NCBI RefSeq assembly: GCF_009724245.1
Contig: NZ_WNNK01000024.1
Location: forward strand, 1 to 64,000
Reading direction: 5' to 3'
Length of the DNA stretch: 64,000 nt
DNA from: Pseudomonas spelaei
GTDB taxonomy: Bacteria; Pseudomonadota; Gammaproteobacteria; Pseudomonadales; Pseudomonadaceae
Positions 8,681 through 16,565 of this stretch are shown in pieces. The notes beneath the pieces were generated by a model. The model was not told where the DNA came from and searched no databases. It worked only from the letters and a program-made list of their open reading frames with translations. Made by a program: the position numbers and the translations under genes. Numbering within the stretch: position 1 is the stretch's first letter; the number at the start of each line of letters is the position of its first letter.

Positions 8681-8698
8681 CCTTACCTTAGGGTAAGG
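8681..8698. promoter_or_regulatory. Palindromic operator of the toxin-antitoxin operon
   Basis: CCTTACC-TTAG-GGTAAGG, a perfect 7-bp inverted repeat 25 bp upstream of the antitoxin start. This is the position expected for the autoregulatory VapB/AbrB operator. Confidence 0.65.
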
Positions 8699-8827
8699 AT
8701 TAATGGAGGACAAGATCCATTGGTCCATAGGTTGCTCGGCTGGTGTCGGTTGATCGGAACTGATAAAAACATAGTCCGAACTCGCCCTGTCGACACGCCC
8801 GAAACGGGCTTCAAAGAGATACAACAT

Positions 8828-9220
8828 ATGACCGACCGCGAACTGATCATCCCTGATCCCATGCAGCTTATCGTTGAACGCGCCGGGTACGTTCCGGCGG
8901 TCAAAGTCGGCAAAACCCTGTACTGCGCAGGACAAGTCGGCCGCACGGCGACGCTTGAGGTGATCGAGGATCCCGAGGAACAATTCATCGCCGCCTGGGA
9001 AGACCTGCGGCGTGTACTGAAGGAGGGCGGTTGTACCTTCGAGGACGTCGTGGACATGACCACCTATCACGTGAACATGAGCCAGCACATGGCGGTTTTC
9101 CGTGAAGTGAAAAACCGCCTGTTCCCTCGTGGGATCTCTGCCTGGACTGCCATTGGTGTCGCGGAATTGGCCATTCCAGGTTTGCTGGCAGAGATCAAAT
9201 GCGTGGCGGTTCAGCGCTGA
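8828..9220 (+). CDS. Rid-family (YjgF/YER057c/UK114) protein
   Basis: A 130-residue Rid protein: LYCAGQVG near residue 37, the FEDVVDMTTYHVNMSQ core, and an AELAIPGLLAEIKCVAV C-terminus. Archetypal RidA deaminates reactive enamines with a conserved Arg in an AR(S/T) motif before the final strands. Here that region reads SAWTAIGVAEL, without the Arg, so enamine deaminase activity is doubtful and it may belong to another Rid subfamily. It is monocistronic and its stop is 1 bp from the stop of the convergent decarboxylase. Confidence 0.85.
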   Translation: MTDRELIIPDPMQLIVERAGYVPAVKVGKTLYCAGQVGRTATLEVIEDPEEQFIAAWEDLRRVLKEGGCTFEDVVDMTTYHVNMSQHMAVFREVKNRLFPRGISAWTAIGVAELAIPGLLAEIKCVAVQR

Positions 9221-9221
9221 A

Positions 9222-10634
9222 TCAGGCCGCGACGACCTGCTGCAAATGCGCCCACAGCGCGGCCACATGCTCGCGCTCAGTGGTCAGCGCACCGATGGAC
9301 ACCCGCACCATCCAGCGACCCTGCAACGTCGCTGGCGTGACATAGACCACCCCTGACTGATTGAGCCGATTGACCCAGGCCTGGGTGTAGGCATCCAGTT
9401 CTTCGCCCGCCAAACCCGCCGGTTCGTGCCGAATGCACAAGGTTTGCAGATTGACCGGCGCGAGGACTTTCCAGTCGCCCGCTTGCTCGATCTGTTCCTT
9501 GAGCCATTGGGCATTCGCCAGGTCGCGGCGCAGGCGTTGTTGCAAGCCTTCCACGCCTTCGCTGCGCAGCAAGAACCACAGTTTCAAGGCGCGGAACCGA
9601 CGACCGAGGGGAATGCCCCAGTCCCGCAGGTTTTTCACCTCGGAATCGACGCTGGTCTGCAAGTAGCTGGGGTTGGTGCTCATCACCCGGATCAGGTGCT
9701 GCGAATCCTTGACGAAATACAGCGAGCAATCAAAGGCCACCCCCAGCCATTTGTGGGCGTTGACCACGATGGAGTCGGCCTGCTCGATGCCGGCCCACAT
9801 CCAGCGGCACTCCGGCAGGATCATCGCCGAGCCGGCCATGGCGGAGTCGACGTGCAGCCACAGGTTGAACCGGCGAGCGATCGCACCAACGGGCGTCAGT
9901 GGGTCCACGGCGGTGGTTGTGGTGGTGCCGACTGTCGCGGCGATGGCGCAGGGCACCAAGCCTGCGGCGAGGTCCTGTTCGATGGCGGCCTGAAGGGCGA
10001 TGGGGTCCATGGCCAGGCTGTCGTCGCAGGTGATGTGACGGATATTGTCCTTACCGAATCCTGCCAGTAGCGCGGCTTTATCGACGGAACTGTGGGCGTA
10101 TTCCGACACGTAGATCACCAGTGGCTTGCCTTGGGCTTGCAGGCCACCGCTCGCCAGGCCGTACTCGGTGGTACGTTCGCGAGCGCAGATCAACGCGACG
10201 AGCGTGCTGGTGGACGCAGTGTCCTGGATCACGCCGCTCCAGTTATCAGAGAGACCGACCATTTTTCGTACCCAGTCGACGGTCTTTTCTTCCAGCTCGC
10301 TGAGGGCCGGGCTCGATTGCCAGGACAGGCCGAGTACGCCGAGGCCGGTGCTGAGGAAGTCGCCGAGGATCGAGGGCAGCGAGGCGTTGCTCGGAAAGTA
10401 GCCGTAGAAATTGGGGTGCTGCCAGTGGGAAAGTCCCGGCATGATCAGTCGGTCGACGTCGCCCAGCACGTCGGCAAAGGCTTCGCCGGTCTGGGGCGCC
10501 TGATCGGGCAGGGCCTTGAGCAGGTCGCCGGGCTGCACACGTGCCATCACCGGTTGTTGGGCCACGTTGGCGTGGTAGTCGGCAATGCGGTCGATCAGTT
10601 GGTGGCCGTGACGGCGGAATTCTTCGGGACTCAT
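9222..10634 (-). CDS. ddc: Aromatic L-amino acid decarboxylase (Dopa decarboxylase type)
   Basis: A 470-residue group II PLP decarboxylase, the length of pseudomonad Dopa decarboxylase. The N-terminal MSPEEFRRHG and IMPGLSHWQHPNFYGYFPSN are characteristic. The PLP lysine is Lys295 in NAHKWLGV, and Asp263 in HVDSAMAGS contacts the pyridine nitrogen (most relatives have HVDAAYAG, so a Tyr-to-Met change is visible). Expected products are amines such as tyramine, dopamine or tryptamine with CO2. It is separate from the histidine decarboxylase of the siderophore locus. A LysR gene lies upstream on the same strand. The Shine-Dalgarno GAGG sits inside a hairpin. Confidence 0.88.
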   Translation of the reverse strand: MSPEEFRRHGHQLIDRIADYHANVAQQPVMARVQPGDLLKALPDQAPQTGEAFADVLGDVDRLIMPGLSHWQHPNFYGYFPSNASLPSILGDFLSTGLGVLGLSWQSSPALSELEEKTVDWVRKMVGLSDNWSGVIQDTASTSTLVALICARERTTEYGLASGGLQAQGKPLVIYVSEYAHSSVDKAALLAGFGKDNIRHITCDDSLAMDPIALQAAIEQDLAAGLVPCAIAATVGTTTTTAVDPLTPVGAIARRFNLWLHVDSAMAGSAMILPECRWMWAGIEQADSIVVNAHKWLGVAFDCSLYFVKDSQHLIRVMSTNPSYLQTSVDSEVKNLRDWGIPLGRRFRALKLWFLLRSEGVEGLQQRLRRDLANAQWLKEQIEQAGDWKVLAPVNLQTLCIRHEPAGLAGEELDAYTQAWVNRLNQSGVVYVTPATLQGRWMVRVSIGALTTEREHVAALWAHLQQVVAA

Positions 10635-10638
10635 GGGC

Positions 10639-10664
10639 GGCCTCGTTCAGGTAGATGAGGCCGT
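10639..10664 (-). promoter_or_regulatory. Hairpin sequestering the ddc ribosome binding site
   Basis: On the minus strand CGGCCTC, a 12-nt loop, then GAGGCCG, followed by CCC and the ddc ATG. The GAGG in the 3' arm is the only good Shine-Dalgarno, 6 nt from the start, so the stem could hold down translation. A terminator for the upstream LysR gene is less likely because there is no T-run. Confidence 0.45.
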
Positions 10665-10738
10665 ATGGTAGGCGCGAGTGCCGCAGGTCTTATAGCCGCG
10701 AAACCGCATAGCTACCATGCAGGTTGCGCATGCCTGAC

Positions 10739-11668
10739 TCAGGCATCGGCAGGGATGCCGTAGCTCGACAGCTTCCAGATCTCGTGCACGGTATCGCGGA
10801 ACCACTTGTGCTCGGCGGCGTTGTGGGTACGCTCATGCCAGATTGTCCAGTAGTGGTGACGATGGTTGATGAAGTCCAGCGGTTGCCAGGTCATCGGGTA
10901 AAAACGCGACAGGTTCACGGCAATATGTTCGGGGATGGTCAGCAACGCCGGACGACGGCTGGCAACTTCCATGGCTGCGGAAAAGAACGGCACGTTCAGC
11001 AGGATATTTCGCTGTAGGCCGAGGGCTTTCAGTTCGCGTTCGACGAAGCCGTCCTTGTCGCCTCCGCCGGTGATGCGGATATGGTCGGCGGCGGCGTAGG
11101 CCTGTGCGGTAAGCGGCATACCGGCCAGCGGATGATTGTTGGCCATCATGCACACGGGGCGATCATTACCGAGGGTGCGGCCATGTACTTCGGCGGGTTC
11201 TACATCGAGCATGGTGGTCACCAGGTCGATTTCGCCGTTGGCCAATTGCTTGTAGTCGTTAGGTTTCCAGGCCAGATAGTCCACCGCTACGTGAGGCGCA
11301 ACGCTAGCCAGATGCTCCATCAGCGCCGGAAGCATGTACTCCGCGACGTAGTCCGATGACGCGATGCGAAAGCGCTGACGGCACTCCACCGGGTCGAAAC
11401 GCGTGGGCGTGATCAAGGCGTCGAGGTCCGCGATCAGCTTATTCAACGGCTCGATCAGGTTTTGCGCCCGCGGGGTGTAGACGTATTCACGGCCATTGCG
11501 CACCAGCAGCGGGTCGCCAAAGGCATCCCGCAATTGGCGCAACTGACGGCTGATCAATGATTGGCTGGCATTGAGCTTGACAGCCGCGTGGCTGATGTTG
11601 CGGGTTTGCAGCACGGTGTGCAGAACCCGCAACAGGTGGATGCTCAGTGAAGAAAATGAAGACGACAT
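10739..11668 (-). CDS. LysR-family regulator
   Basis: A 309-residue LysR protein starting MSSSFSSLSIHLLRVLHTVL; the longer frame to 11701 runs into ppnN and is not needed. The DNA-binding domain includes ASQSLISRQLRQLRDAFGDP. The effector domain carries RIASSDYVAEYMLPALMEHL, like the branch that includes NahR/NodD/LinR-type activators. It lies 11 bp after ppnN and about 100 bp before ddc, all on one strand, so it may be read from the ppnN promoter and could control ddc. The effector is unknown. Confidence 0.85.
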   Translation of the reverse strand: MSSSFSSLSIHLLRVLHTVLQTRNISHAAVKLNASQSLISRQLRQLRDAFGDPLLVRNGREYVYTPRAQNLIEPLNKLIADLDALITPTRFDPVECRQRFRIASSDYVAEYMLPALMEHLASVAPHVAVDYLAWKPNDYKQLANGEIDLVTTMLDVEPAEVHGRTLGNDRPVCMMANNHPLAGMPLTAQAYAAADHIRITGGGDKDGFVERELKALGLQRNILLNVPFFSAAMEVASRRPALLTIPEHIAVNLSRFYPMTWQPLDFINHRHHYWTIWHERTHNAAEHKWFRDTVHEIWKLSSYGIPADA

Positions 11669-11679
11669 GCGGCTACAAG

Positions 11680-13053
11680 TCACTGGACAACGCGATAACA
11701 CGGCACATACGCCGCACCACCGGGCAACTTCATCCGGTGCTGCTCCACAAACGCCTTCAACAGCTCATCCAGTGGTTTCATGATCGTCGGGTCGCCGTGA
11801 ATCTCGTACGGCCCATTCTGCTCGATCAGTCGAATGCCCTTGTCCTTGACGTTACCCGCCACGATCCCGGAGAACGCCCGGCGCAGGTTGGCCGCCAGTT
11901 CATGGGGCGGCAGGTTGTGGTTCAGTTGCAGGCTGGCCATGTTCTCGTGGGTCGGGTCGAACGGGCGCTGGAAGCCTTCGTCGATTTTCAGCAGCCAGTT
12001 GAAGTGGAACGCGTCGTTGCGTTCGCGGCGGAACTGCTTGACCGCCTTCAGGCCAACAGTCATTTGCCGTGCCACTTCCGCCGGATCATCAATGATGATC
12101 TGGTAATGGGCCTGGGCCGCGTCGCCCAGGGTCGCACCCACAAAAGCGTGCAGTTGTTGCAGGTAAGCCGCTGCTTGTTTCGGCCCGGTGAGGATCACCG
12201 GGAACGGCACATCGCGGTTGTCCGGGTGCATCAGGATACCCAGCAGGTACAGGAACTCTTCGGCCGTGCCGGCACCGCCGGGGAAGATGATGATGCCGTG
12301 GCCGACGCGGACGAAGGCTTCCAGGCGTTTTTCGATGTCCGGCAGGATCACCAGTTCATTGACGATCGGGTTCGGCGCTTCAGCGGCGATGATGCCTGGT
12401 TCGGTCAGGCCCAGGTAGCGGCCGCCGGTGATGCGTTGCTTGGCGTGGGAAATGGTCGCGCCCTTCATCGGGCCTTTCATCACGCCGGGGCCGCAGCCGG
12501 TGCACACGTCCAGGCTACGCAGGCCCAGCTCATGCCCGACTTTCTTGGTGTATTTGTATTCTTCGGTATTGATCGAGTGCCCGCCCCAGCACACCACAAT
12601 CTTCGGCTCGACACCGGGGCGCAGGGTGCGGGCGTTACGCAGCAGGTGGAACACGTAGTCGGTGATGCCCTGAGAAGTGCTCAGGTCGATGCGCTGGCTG
12701 TCCAGCTCGTTCTCGGTGTAGACGATGTCGCGCAGGGCACTGAAGAGCATTTCCCGGGTGCTGGCGATCATTTCGCCATCGACGAAGGCATCGGCTGGGG
12801 CATTCAGCAGTTCCAGGCGTACGCCGCGATCCTGCTGGTGGATGCGCACCTCGAAGTCTTTGTAGGCGTCGAGGATGGTCTTGGCGTTGTCGATATGAGC
12901 GCCGGTGTTGAGGATGGCCAGGGCGCACTGGCGGAACAGGGTGTAGGTGCTGCCGGAACCGGCTTCACTCAGCTGCTGGACTTCACGTTGGGACAGCGTT
13001 TCAAGGCTGCCTTTGGGGCTGACGGACGCATTGATGACGGGTCTTTGGGGCAT
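11680..13053 (-). CDS. ppnN: Nucleotide 5'-monophosphate nucleosidase PpnN (YgdH)
   Basis: A 457-residue cytoplasmic LOG-family nucleosidase that cleaves purine and pyrimidine NMPs to base and ribose-5-phosphate, stimulated by (p)ppGpp in E. coli. An N-terminal DUF4478-like domain covers residues 1-145. The LOG Rossmann core spans about 150-340, with CTGCGPGVMKGPMKGA at 185-200 and the signature PGGAGTAEE at 258-266. A C-terminal DUF3412 domain follows. Length matches E. coli PpnN (454). The LysR gene follows after 11 bp. Confidence 0.93.
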   Translation of the reverse strand: MPQRPVINASVSPKGSLETLSQREVQQLSEAGSGSTYTLFRQCALAILNTGAHIDNAKTILDAYKDFEVRIHQQDRGVRLELLNAPADAFVDGEMIASTREMLFSALRDIVYTENELDSQRIDLSTSQGITDYVFHLLRNARTLRPGVEPKIVVCWGGHSINTEEYKYTKKVGHELGLRSLDVCTGCGPGVMKGPMKGATISHAKQRITGGRYLGLTEPGIIAAEAPNPIVNELVILPDIEKRLEAFVRVGHGIIIFPGGAGTAEEFLYLLGILMHPDNRDVPFPVILTGPKQAAAYLQQLHAFVGATLGDAAQAHYQIIIDDPAEVARQMTVGLKAVKQFRRERNDAFHFNWLLKIDEGFQRPFDPTHENMASLQLNHNLPPHELAANLRRAFSGIVAGNVKDKGIRLIEQNGPYEIHGDPTIMKPLDELLKAFVEQHRMKLPGGAAYVPCYRVVQ

Positions 13054-13239
13054 TCTGATTCCCTGAAAGCGCAGCCAGCAGGGCCGTTTACGGCCACTGG
13101 CATGAGGATAATGAGCGCCGAGCTCGGTTGCGTGTGACAGGCATTATCGAAGGCGTTGGGGCCTGAGGCAAACTCTGTCTGGCAATCCGCGATGCCCGGC
13201 GCCTTCATCATGCCGCATAAAGGTGCGCCGTAAAGCCTT

Positions 13240-14061
13240 TTACTGAATCAGCTTCCAGTTCTTGTAGAAGACCCGACGCAGGGTATAGACCACTGCGGCA
13301 AAGCCCGCGATCAGGCCGTTGAGGGCAAACGGTATCGGCGACGGGCGGACGATATCGATGAACAGGCAATAGCGCTTGGCGTCATTCTTGTTGAAGGAGG
13401 CGTGCATCAGCGTGTCATCGAAAATGAACAACGGGTCATCGTGCCAGTAGTGCTTGTGCTTGCCCACCTGAATGTAGACGCCCTCGTGATGCGGGGCCGG
13501 TGCCATGTTGTAGAGCACGCGGAACATCAGGCGCAGGGGGCCGAAGTGAAACGAGGTGGAACGGTTTTCATTGAATACCGAGACGCCAATGGTTTTGACG
13601 TAGGGCAGTTTTTCCTTGAGCTGCGGGATGTTCAGTGTGGTTTCGATAGGGCGCCCGTACCACTGGAAAAACAGCATGCCGCGCTTCTTCTCGGCCATGC
13701 GCGTGTCCAGGTACTGGATGATCTCATCCTTGTGGGCCATGGCATCGTCGATCACCTTTTGCAGGTCCTCACGCCAGGCGGGCGGCAGGTCGTGCATTTT
13801 GTAGAGGTGGCGATTGCGGCTGCTCAGCAGGTCGAAAAACGTGTTGAACGGTGCCAGTATCCAGGTGTTGCGCCCGTTACCCACGAAGTATTTCTTGATG
13901 GTTTTGCCGTCATACAGGCCGTTACGCAAGAAATCGTAGAGACCACAGGTCACCACCAGCGCCAAAAACACCAAGGTGGTTTTCGGGAAGCAATAAATAA
14001 TCAGCAACACGGCAAGCACCCAGGCTGCCGAGATTATTTTTTTGCGGAAACTTGCACTCAT
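13240..14061 (-). CDS. Membrane-anchored aspartyl/asparaginyl beta-hydroxylase family protein
   Basis: A 273-residue protein with one or two N-terminal membrane helices (about residues 10-45) and a cytoplasmic Asp_Arg_Hydrox domain of the LpxO/AspH type. The stretches LAPFNTFFDLLSSRN and HYWHDDPLFIFDDTLMH match the fold. The first metal ligand motif is HFG (His172) and the distal one is His220. The HxG form lacks the usual carboxylate, as in human AspH, whereas LpxO has HxD. A second hydrophobic segment sits near the C-terminus. Substrate (lipid A acyl chain or protein) cannot be told from sequence. Start 14061 chosen over 14076, which is not ATG. Confidence 0.75.
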   Translation of the reverse strand: MSASFRKKIISAAWVLAVLLIIYCFPKTTLVFLALVVTCGLYDFLRNGLYDGKTIKKYFVGNGRNTWILAPFNTFFDLLSSRNRHLYKMHDLPPAWREDLQKVIDDAMAHKDEIIQYLDTRMAEKKRGMLFFQWYGRPIETTLNIPQLKEKLPYVKTIGVSVFNENRSTSFHFGPLRLMFRVLYNMAPAPHHEGVYIQVGKHKHYWHDDPLFIFDDTLMHASFNKNDAKRYCLFIDIVRPSPIPFALNGLIAGFAAVVYTLRRVFYKNWKLIQ

Positions 14062-14391
14062 GAAACTCAGCTCCAACGGGACGGATTTCTACAGTGCCGA
14101 CGGAGGGGAGACAGTCGTGCAACATGTTGAAATAATCCGTACATCATAAGACGTTATTTCACTGATGGCCTTTTAAAATATTGCGAAATTGTGAAGCCCC
14201 TGCACAGTTCTTTACGCCTGGCCCTTTATTTCGTGGGTTACAGGGTTTTTTGGCCCTGGCGGATTGGATTTTGTGAACAGAAGAATTGCGACTATCGTGA
14301 CGCATCGGTTTTCCGGACGTCTATGAACCGTACGATTGACGCTGTAATGGCCACCATTGGCCTTCGGCACCTTGGAAGAGGCAGAAATTTT
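14062..14391. other. Intergenic region between the hydroxylase and fabV
   Basis: 330 bp between divergent genes. It is AT-rich around 14120-14190, as expected for two outward promoters. An open frame from 14191 joins fabV in frame but its sequence does not resemble the family, so it is read as leader. No hairpin, repeat or known operator was recognised. Confidence 0.5.
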
Positions 14392-15585
14392 ATGATCATC
14401 AAACCGCGAGTTCGTGGGTTTATCTGTGTAACGGCCCATCCTGTTGGCTGTGAAGCGAACGTCAAGCAGCAGATTGACTACGTGACTAAGCACGGTGCCA
14501 TCGAAGGCGGCCCGAAAAAGGTGCTGGTACTGGGCGCCTCCACCGGTTACGGCCTGGCCGCGCGGATCAGTGCCGCGTTTGGCTGTGGCGCCGACACCCT
14601 GGGCGTGTTTTTTGAGAAAGAAGGCGAAGAAGGCAAGCTCAGTTCTGCCGGCTGGTACAACAGCGCCGCTTTCGAGAAATTTGCCGTAGAGAAAGGCCTG
14701 TACGCCAAGAGCATCAATGGCGACGCGTTCTCTGACGAGATCAAGCGCCTGACCATCGAAACCATCAAGAAAGACCTGGGCAAGATCGACCTGGTGGTCT
14801 ACAGCCTGGCCGCGCCGCGCCGTACCGACCCGCAAGGCGTGGTGCATAACTCCACCCTGAAGCCGATCGGCAAGTCCGTGACCCTGCGCGGCATCAACAC
14901 CGATAAAGGCGTTGTGGTCGACACCACCCTGGAACCTGCGACCCAGGAAGAAATCGACGGCACCGTGAAAGTCATGGGCGGCGAAGACTGGCAGCTGTGG
15001 ATCGACGCCCTGCGTGAAGCCGATGTATTGGCCGAAGGTGCCAAGACCACCGCGTTCACCTACCTGGGTGAAAAGCTGACCCAGGACATCTACTGGAACG
15101 GCTCCATTGGCGAGGCCAAGAAGGACCTGGACAAGAAAGTCCTGACCTTGCGCGAGAACCTGGCGGCACTCAAGGGCGATGCCCGGGTTTCGGTGCTCAA
15201 GGCGGTGGTGACCCAGGCCAGCTCGGCGATCCCGATCATGCCGCTGTACCTGTCGCTGCTGTTCAAAGTCATGAAAGAGCAGGGCACCCACGAAGGTTGC
15301 ATCGAGCAGGTCTACGGCCTGTTCAAGGACAGCCTGTACGGCAGCGAGCCGAAGCTCGACGCTGATGGCCGCCTGCGTGCCGATCTCAAGGAGCTGGAGC
15401 CGAAGGTCCAGGACGCTGTGGCAGCACTGTGGAATCAGGTCGATGACCTCAACGTCAACGAGATCAGCGACTTTGCCGGCTACAAGGCTGAGTTCCTGCG
15501 TCTGTTCGGGTTTGAAATCGAAGGCGTGGACTACGACGCTGACGTCAACCCAACCGTGAAGATCAAAGGCCTGGTTCAGGCTTAA
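14392..15585 (+). CDS. fabV: Enoyl-ACP reductase FabV
   Basis: A 397-residue NADH-dependent trans-2-enoyl-ACP/CoA reductase of the FabV type, the last step of fatty acid elongation and naturally insensitive to triclosan. It starts MIIKPRVRGFICVTAHPVGC. The NADH-binding motif GASTGYG begins at residue 48. The catalytic Tyr-X8-Lys is Tyr234-Lys243 in YWNGSIGEAK. The long form of about 400 residues separates it from short-chain FabI. It is transcribed alone. Its terminator has been split by a repeat element (15603-15824). Confidence 0.95.
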   Translation: MIIKPRVRGFICVTAHPVGCEANVKQQIDYVTKHGAIEGGPKKVLVLGASTGYGLAARISAAFGCGADTLGVFFEKEGEEGKLSSAGWYNSAAFEKFAVEKGLYAKSINGDAFSDEIKRLTIETIKKDLGKIDLVVYSLAAPRRTDPQGVVHNSTLKPIGKSVTLRGINTDKGVVVDTTLEPATQEEIDGTVKVMGGEDWQLWIDALREADVLAEGAKTTAFTYLGEKLTQDIYWNGSIGEAKKDLDKKVLTLRENLAALKGDARVSVLKAVVTQASSAIPIMPLYLSLLFKVMKEQGTHEGCIEQVYGLFKDSLYGSEPKLDADGRLRADLKELEPKVQDAVAALWNQVDDLNVNEISDFAGYKAEFLRLFGFEIEGVDYDADVNPTVKIKGLVQA

Positions 15586-15602
15586 GGATTGCGGATAAGA
15601 AA

Positions 15603-15824
15603 GCGGCCTTCAGGGGTAATGCCAGTCAGTTAAGCGAACGCGGTGCTCAAGCCAGAGAAGAACGAATGTGGGAGCTGGCTTGCCTGCGATTGGATCAACT
15701 CGATATACCTGAAGTATCAAGGTGTCTGCATCGCAGGCAAGCCAGCTCCCACACTGAATCTGCTTCGGTTGCTGGATCTCCACTCCTTAACTGATCGGCA
15801 TTACCTTCAGGGGCCGTTTTTTTT
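15603..15824 (+). terminator. fabV terminator split by a repeat element
   Basis: GCGGCC-TTCAGG at 15603-15614 and TTCAGG-GGCCG plus eight T at 15806-15824 rejoin into a normal terminator hairpin if the element at 15615-15805 and one TTCAGG are removed. As it stands the arms are about 200 bp apart, with the element's own hairpin between them. Confidence 0.7.
15615..15805. repeat. Composite REPIN element, copy 1
   Basis: 191 bp. The outer terminal inverted repeats are GGTAATGCCAGTCAGTTAAG and, at 15786-15805, CTTAACTGATCGGCATTACC (two mismatches). Inside is a shell segment with GTGCTCAAG, then a REPIN core with arms TGTGGGAGCTGGCTTGCC...GCGAT and the reverse complement, then a second shell segment with CTTCGGTTGCTGGATCTCC. 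It is flanked by TTCAGG direct repeats. The shell is shared with the copies at 37914 and 63836, but those carry a different REPIN core. Confidence 0.85.
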
Positions 15825-15941
15825 GCCTGGTATAAACACAATCAACGTTTCAGAGGCGTCCTACACATCCTTGCTTTCGCCCTTGCTCAAGGGGTATGTC
15901 AGACTGCGACAGTTATCAACTTACGCTAACGGAGGATCTTC

Positions 15942-16565
15942 ATGACGATTCGTGCAGTAGTTTTTGATTTTGGCGGGGTCTTGTTTGACTGGAGCCCGCA
16001 CCATTTGTACCGTCAACTGATTGCCGATGACCACGAGCGGCAGTGGTTTCTGGACAATGTCTGTACCCAGGCCTGGAACACGGAACAAGACGCCGGGCGC
16101 ACCCTGGCTGAAGCGACCCGCACGCTGATTGCTGAACATCCGCAACATGAGTCCCTGATCCAGGCGTACTACGACCGCTGGCACGAGATGTTACGTGGCT
16201 CGCTGCCCGAAGGCGTGGCAATACTGGAAGCCCTGCATGAGGCGAAAATGCCGCTGTTCGGGCTGACCAACTGGTCGGCCGAAACCTTTCCCTATGCCCG
16301 CAAGCACTATCCCTTCCTGCAGTATTTTCGCGACATTGTGGTGTCCGGCGAGGTGAAACTGATCAAACCAGATGCAGCGATCTACTGCGCCAGTCTTGAG
16401 CAGGTCCGTGCCCATCTGCCCGACATCCAGCCCTCTGAAGTGGTGTTTATCGATGATGTGGCCGGTAATGCGGACGCAGCCATTGCCCTTGGTTGGCAGG
16501 GCATTCACCACGTGTCCGCTGAGCGAACCCGCGAGCGCCTGGGCGAATTGGGCGTGAGCTTCTAG
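15942..16565 (+). CDS. HAD-superfamily hydrolase, YihX-like
   Basis: A 207-residue haloacid dehalogenase-fold phosphatase. Motif I is VVFDFGGVLFDW (nucleophile Asp8 or 9), motif II LFGLTNWSAE, the motif III Lys lies in VKLIKPDAAIY and motif IV is VVFIDDVAGNADAA. The helical cap sits between motifs I and II (residues 15-90), as in YihX, an alpha-D-glucose-1-phosphate phosphatase; the actual substrate is unproven. AACGGAGG precedes the start. Its stop overlaps that of the convergent LysR gene through CTAG. Confidence 0.85.
   Translation: MTIRAVVFDFGGVLFDWSPHHLYRQLIADDHERQWFLDNVCTQAWNTEQDAGRTLAEATRTLIAEHPQHESLIQAYYDRWHEMLRGSLPEGVAILEALHEAKMPLFGLTNWSAETFPYARKHYPFLQYFRDIVVSGEVKLIKPDAAIYCASLEQVRAHLPDIQPSEVVFIDDVAGNADAAIALGWQGIHHVSAERTRERLGELGVSF

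Noticed and set aside
9222..10634. The aromatic decarboxylase as a siderophore gene
   Set aside because: It lies 30 kb from the pms locus, which has its own histidine decarboxylase, and it has Dopa-decarboxylase rather than histidine-decarboxylase features.
11647..13137. 496-codon frame on the plus strand opposite ppnN
   Set aside because: Shadow of ppnN, with repetitive Val/Gln/Ala composition and no domain. The same applies to the long frames opposite fabV, the MFS gene at 23830, the acyl-CoA dehydrogenase, pmsD and the ABC genes.
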